In this document: positions 63,401 to 64,000 of the stretch, in pieces | Layout: every line of letters starts with the position of its first letter | How positions within the stretch are numbered: the stretch's first letter is position 1 | Source: UBA7332 sp051648105 | GTDB lineage: Bacteria; Bacteroidota; Bacteroidia; Bacteroidales; UBA7332 | Direction: 5' to 3' | NCBI GenBank assembly: GCA_051648105.1 | Contig: JBOFEN010000035.1 | Location: forward strand, 1-64,000 | Length of the DNA stretch: 64,000 nt | Translations under genes and position numbers: made by a program | The notes under the pieces: generated by a model | What the model saw: only the letters and a program-made list of their open reading frames with translations | Told to the model about the DNA's origin: nothing | Databases searched by the model: none

Positions 63401-63616
63401 GTTGGTTATACACTACCTTCTAAATGGACAAAACAAGTACTACTAGAGAGAGCTAATCTTTTCGTTTCTGCTAAGAACTTGTTCTTGATAACAAACTACT
63501 CAGGATTTGATCCAGAGGTATCTTCATTCCCGAATGATGGTCTTCGTATTGGTATTGATTCAAACAGTTTCCCTAACCCACGCGAGTTTGTGTTTGGTGT
63601 GAACTTGACCTTCTAA
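60464..63616 (+). CDS. SusC/RagA-family TonB-linked outer-membrane transporter
   Basis: A 1050-residue channel. Signal peptide about 1-25 (TTLMFAQ), carboxypeptidase-like domain (28-110, VKGRVLDDLKLEMPGVSVLVKG), TonB box region (LDEVVVVGYGEVRRKDLTGAV), plug with LYIIDNI and the SusC signature GARGANGVILITTK, and a barrel ending FGVNLTF. Located 18 bases after the GH18 gene and 29 bases before SusD, so it should import the oligosaccharides cut by the GH18 enzyme. Confidence 0.96.
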   Translation: MEYNFLRRLMGCIILFSLSTTLMFAQSKSVKGRVLDDLKLEMPGVSVLVKGTTNGTITDIDGNFTISVPDSKSVLQFSFMGYTTQDVVVGSQENIIVVLNEDSKQLDEVVVVGYGEVRRKDLTGAVSQLKPSESESQLFTSVDNLIQGKIAGVNISSSGSTPGGAVSVQIRGANSLRGDNQPLYIIDNIPMPSTAEGAGNSLGDFQAAQNPLTSLNPQDIESVEVLKDASATAIYGARGANGVILITTKKGKKGKTVVNANATWSIANATRLPELLNVSEYATYRNEQNAGTTPQYYFSGSEVRFVTSGGTYDPENAGTYHVVNNEDWMKQVFRQAFSHNYNVSINGGGERTTYYFSAGFKDIEGLVNNTGLTQGDMRLNLNSKLNDRLRLNVIVNGSIKQNDMMSGGDTKGGASGSILRSAIDAAPHQRIIDANTLPEDMSTALSWIEDYDDKTINQVFRASATLNWKINNIFSYELRTGGNIRMEQRDRWFGLQLFRGMNDNGVLSMSTISSNNYSVENLLNFRHRFGRILNLSGVVAANYEDYNFVNKLVTGKDFENHSLRTKGISFANSVTHPLPIQRDNQLGSYLGRTNFSFLDGRYLLTASFRADGSSKFAKGNQWGYYPSLSTAWRIEEESFMSGVDFLDQLKLRAGWGITGNQGIDPYGTLSGYARVLDYSTPSGDRLIALGASSIANENLKWETTEAYNVGIDFAFFKQRLSGSFDAYLKTTRDLLIDMPLPPSTGFSTYTINQGSIQNKGLEFTLSGQIIQKKDMNLSINANIGVNRSVVKSLGLQPSKFGNHTLEAYLGRSIGDYFNAVNIFAVGHVPGAFWGYKTDGIIQNSEEVAGMTYKKGEATPGNVKFVDMNGDNIIDEQDMTFIGDPTPAFNYGFQIAFNYKALSVSASFNGVYGNEIYNSNAYYDQTARRNHNNIRKDVFENAWRGEGTSNKYTSATSAAPNVSMDRFVEDGSFLRCADLTVGYTLPSKWTKQVLLERANLFVSAKNLFLITNYSGFDPEVSSFPNDGLRIGIDSNSFPNPREFVFGVNLTF

Positions 63617-63645
63617 TTTATAACCTACTGTAAATTTAAGCAACA

Positions 63646-64000
63646 ATGAGAAAGATATATATATCACTTCTGTTTTCGATGGTTCTATCAACATCTTGTA
63701 GCGATATGTTGGTTGAAGATCCAAACTATATTGTATACGGAAAGAACTTGTTCCAAAGAGAGAGCGATGCGCAGCTCGCTCTCAATGGATGCTATGGATA
63801 CTTAACTGGATGGGACGCTTACGGGCAAGCATATTGGGAAGTACAAGAGGGAGGTTCTGGTCTATTCTGGGGTCAAACAAACAACTCTATCCAAGATGAA
63901 TTGGCTTCGATGAGTGTTATGACTAACAATCAACTTCCGTTGATGTCTTGGAGAGGATTCTACACAATTATCTCCAACTGTAACCTTTTCCTTTACAACC
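63646..64000 (+). CDS. SusD/RagB-family lipoprotein, 5' part
   Basis: The frame is open from the ATG at 63646 to the window end (118 codons), so the rest lies outside. It begins MRKIYISLLFSMVLSTSCSD with a lipobox STSC (Cys18). The sequence NLFQRESDAQLALNGCYGYLTGWDAYG and MSWRGFYTIISNCNLFLYN matches the N-terminal TPR-like part of SusD proteins. Partner of the SusC gene 29 bases upstream; it captures the glycan for import. Confidence 0.9.
   Translation, partial: MRKIYISLLFSMVLSTSCSDMLVEDPNYIVYGKNLFQRESDAQLALNGCYGYLTGWDAYGQAYWEVQEGGSGLFWGQTNNSIQDELASMSVMTNNQLPLMSWRGFYTIISNCNLFLYN

Overview
The window looks like a chromosomal segment of a Bacteroidetes bacterium, most likely of the order Bacteroidales. 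Three lines of evidence support this. It carries two SusC/SusD pairs, a hybrid two-component regulator, proteins with type IX secretion (T9SS) sorting domains and a PG_1098-type methyltransferase. Gene starts are often preceded by the Bacteroidetes -7 element TAnnTTTG rather than a strong Shine-Dalgarno. The DNA is AT-rich. No rRNA, tRNA or CRISPR array was seen, and genus cannot be fixed from what is visible.

Layout. 1-449 is the 3' part of an IS3-family transposase. 868-7820 is an envelope and nutrient-uptake block: phosphate-selective-type porin, TonB-dependent receptor, beta-helix-like lipoprotein, small secreted proteins and a Cys-Cys-rich secreted peptide. 8110-15632 holds a DUF4954 protein, glmS, a tiny T9SS/FlgD-like protein, a DUF1015 protein, a methyltransferase and a zinc-ribbon/FHA protein. 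16714-18328 encodes an HU protein and an unusual HU-transmembrane-LysM protein. 18464-22243 is recF, a DciA-like gene and a propeller sensor without an output domain. 22279-27704 is sufE, purE, a PAP2-like gene and rpoN, then pldA, a VOC protein and a GNAT protein. 28109-32791 is an orphan SusC/SusD pair. 34025-36853 is an M16 protease. 36941-44383 is the cell-shape operon rodA/mrdA/mreD/mreC/mreB behind purH. 44490-52188 holds a C1 peptidase, an LMW phosphatase, dut, a TPR lipoprotein, a DUF4292 lipoprotein, an EnvC-like protein with a degenerate active site, kdsA and a phosphodiesterase. 52674-64000 is a polysaccharide-utilisation-like locus: a 1308-residue hybrid sensor/AraC regulator divergent from a T9SS protein, a LamG-LamG-GH18-T9SS glycosidase, SusC and the start of SusD.

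How the genes work together. The rod cluster builds and shapes the wall. The TPR/DUF4292/EnvC group is likely envelope maintenance. In the last locus the membrane sensor would detect a glycan fragment and switch on the divergent operon. Its GH18 enzyme would be exported by T9SS to the cell surface, and SusCD would import the products. GH18 points to GlcNAc-containing glycans such as host N-glycans or chitin.

The most unusual signals are non-coding. Two distant gaps (663-738 and 52382-52457) each carry exactly four copies of a palindrome, YACGTACGTA, at an exact 22-bp period and with the same unit order. Two other gaps (about 16037-16600 and 33030-33600) carry diverged copies of a hairpin-rich repeat of about 560 bp without a gene. 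All four lie between convergent genes, so they are not promoters of the flanking genes and are the best candidates for something undescribed.
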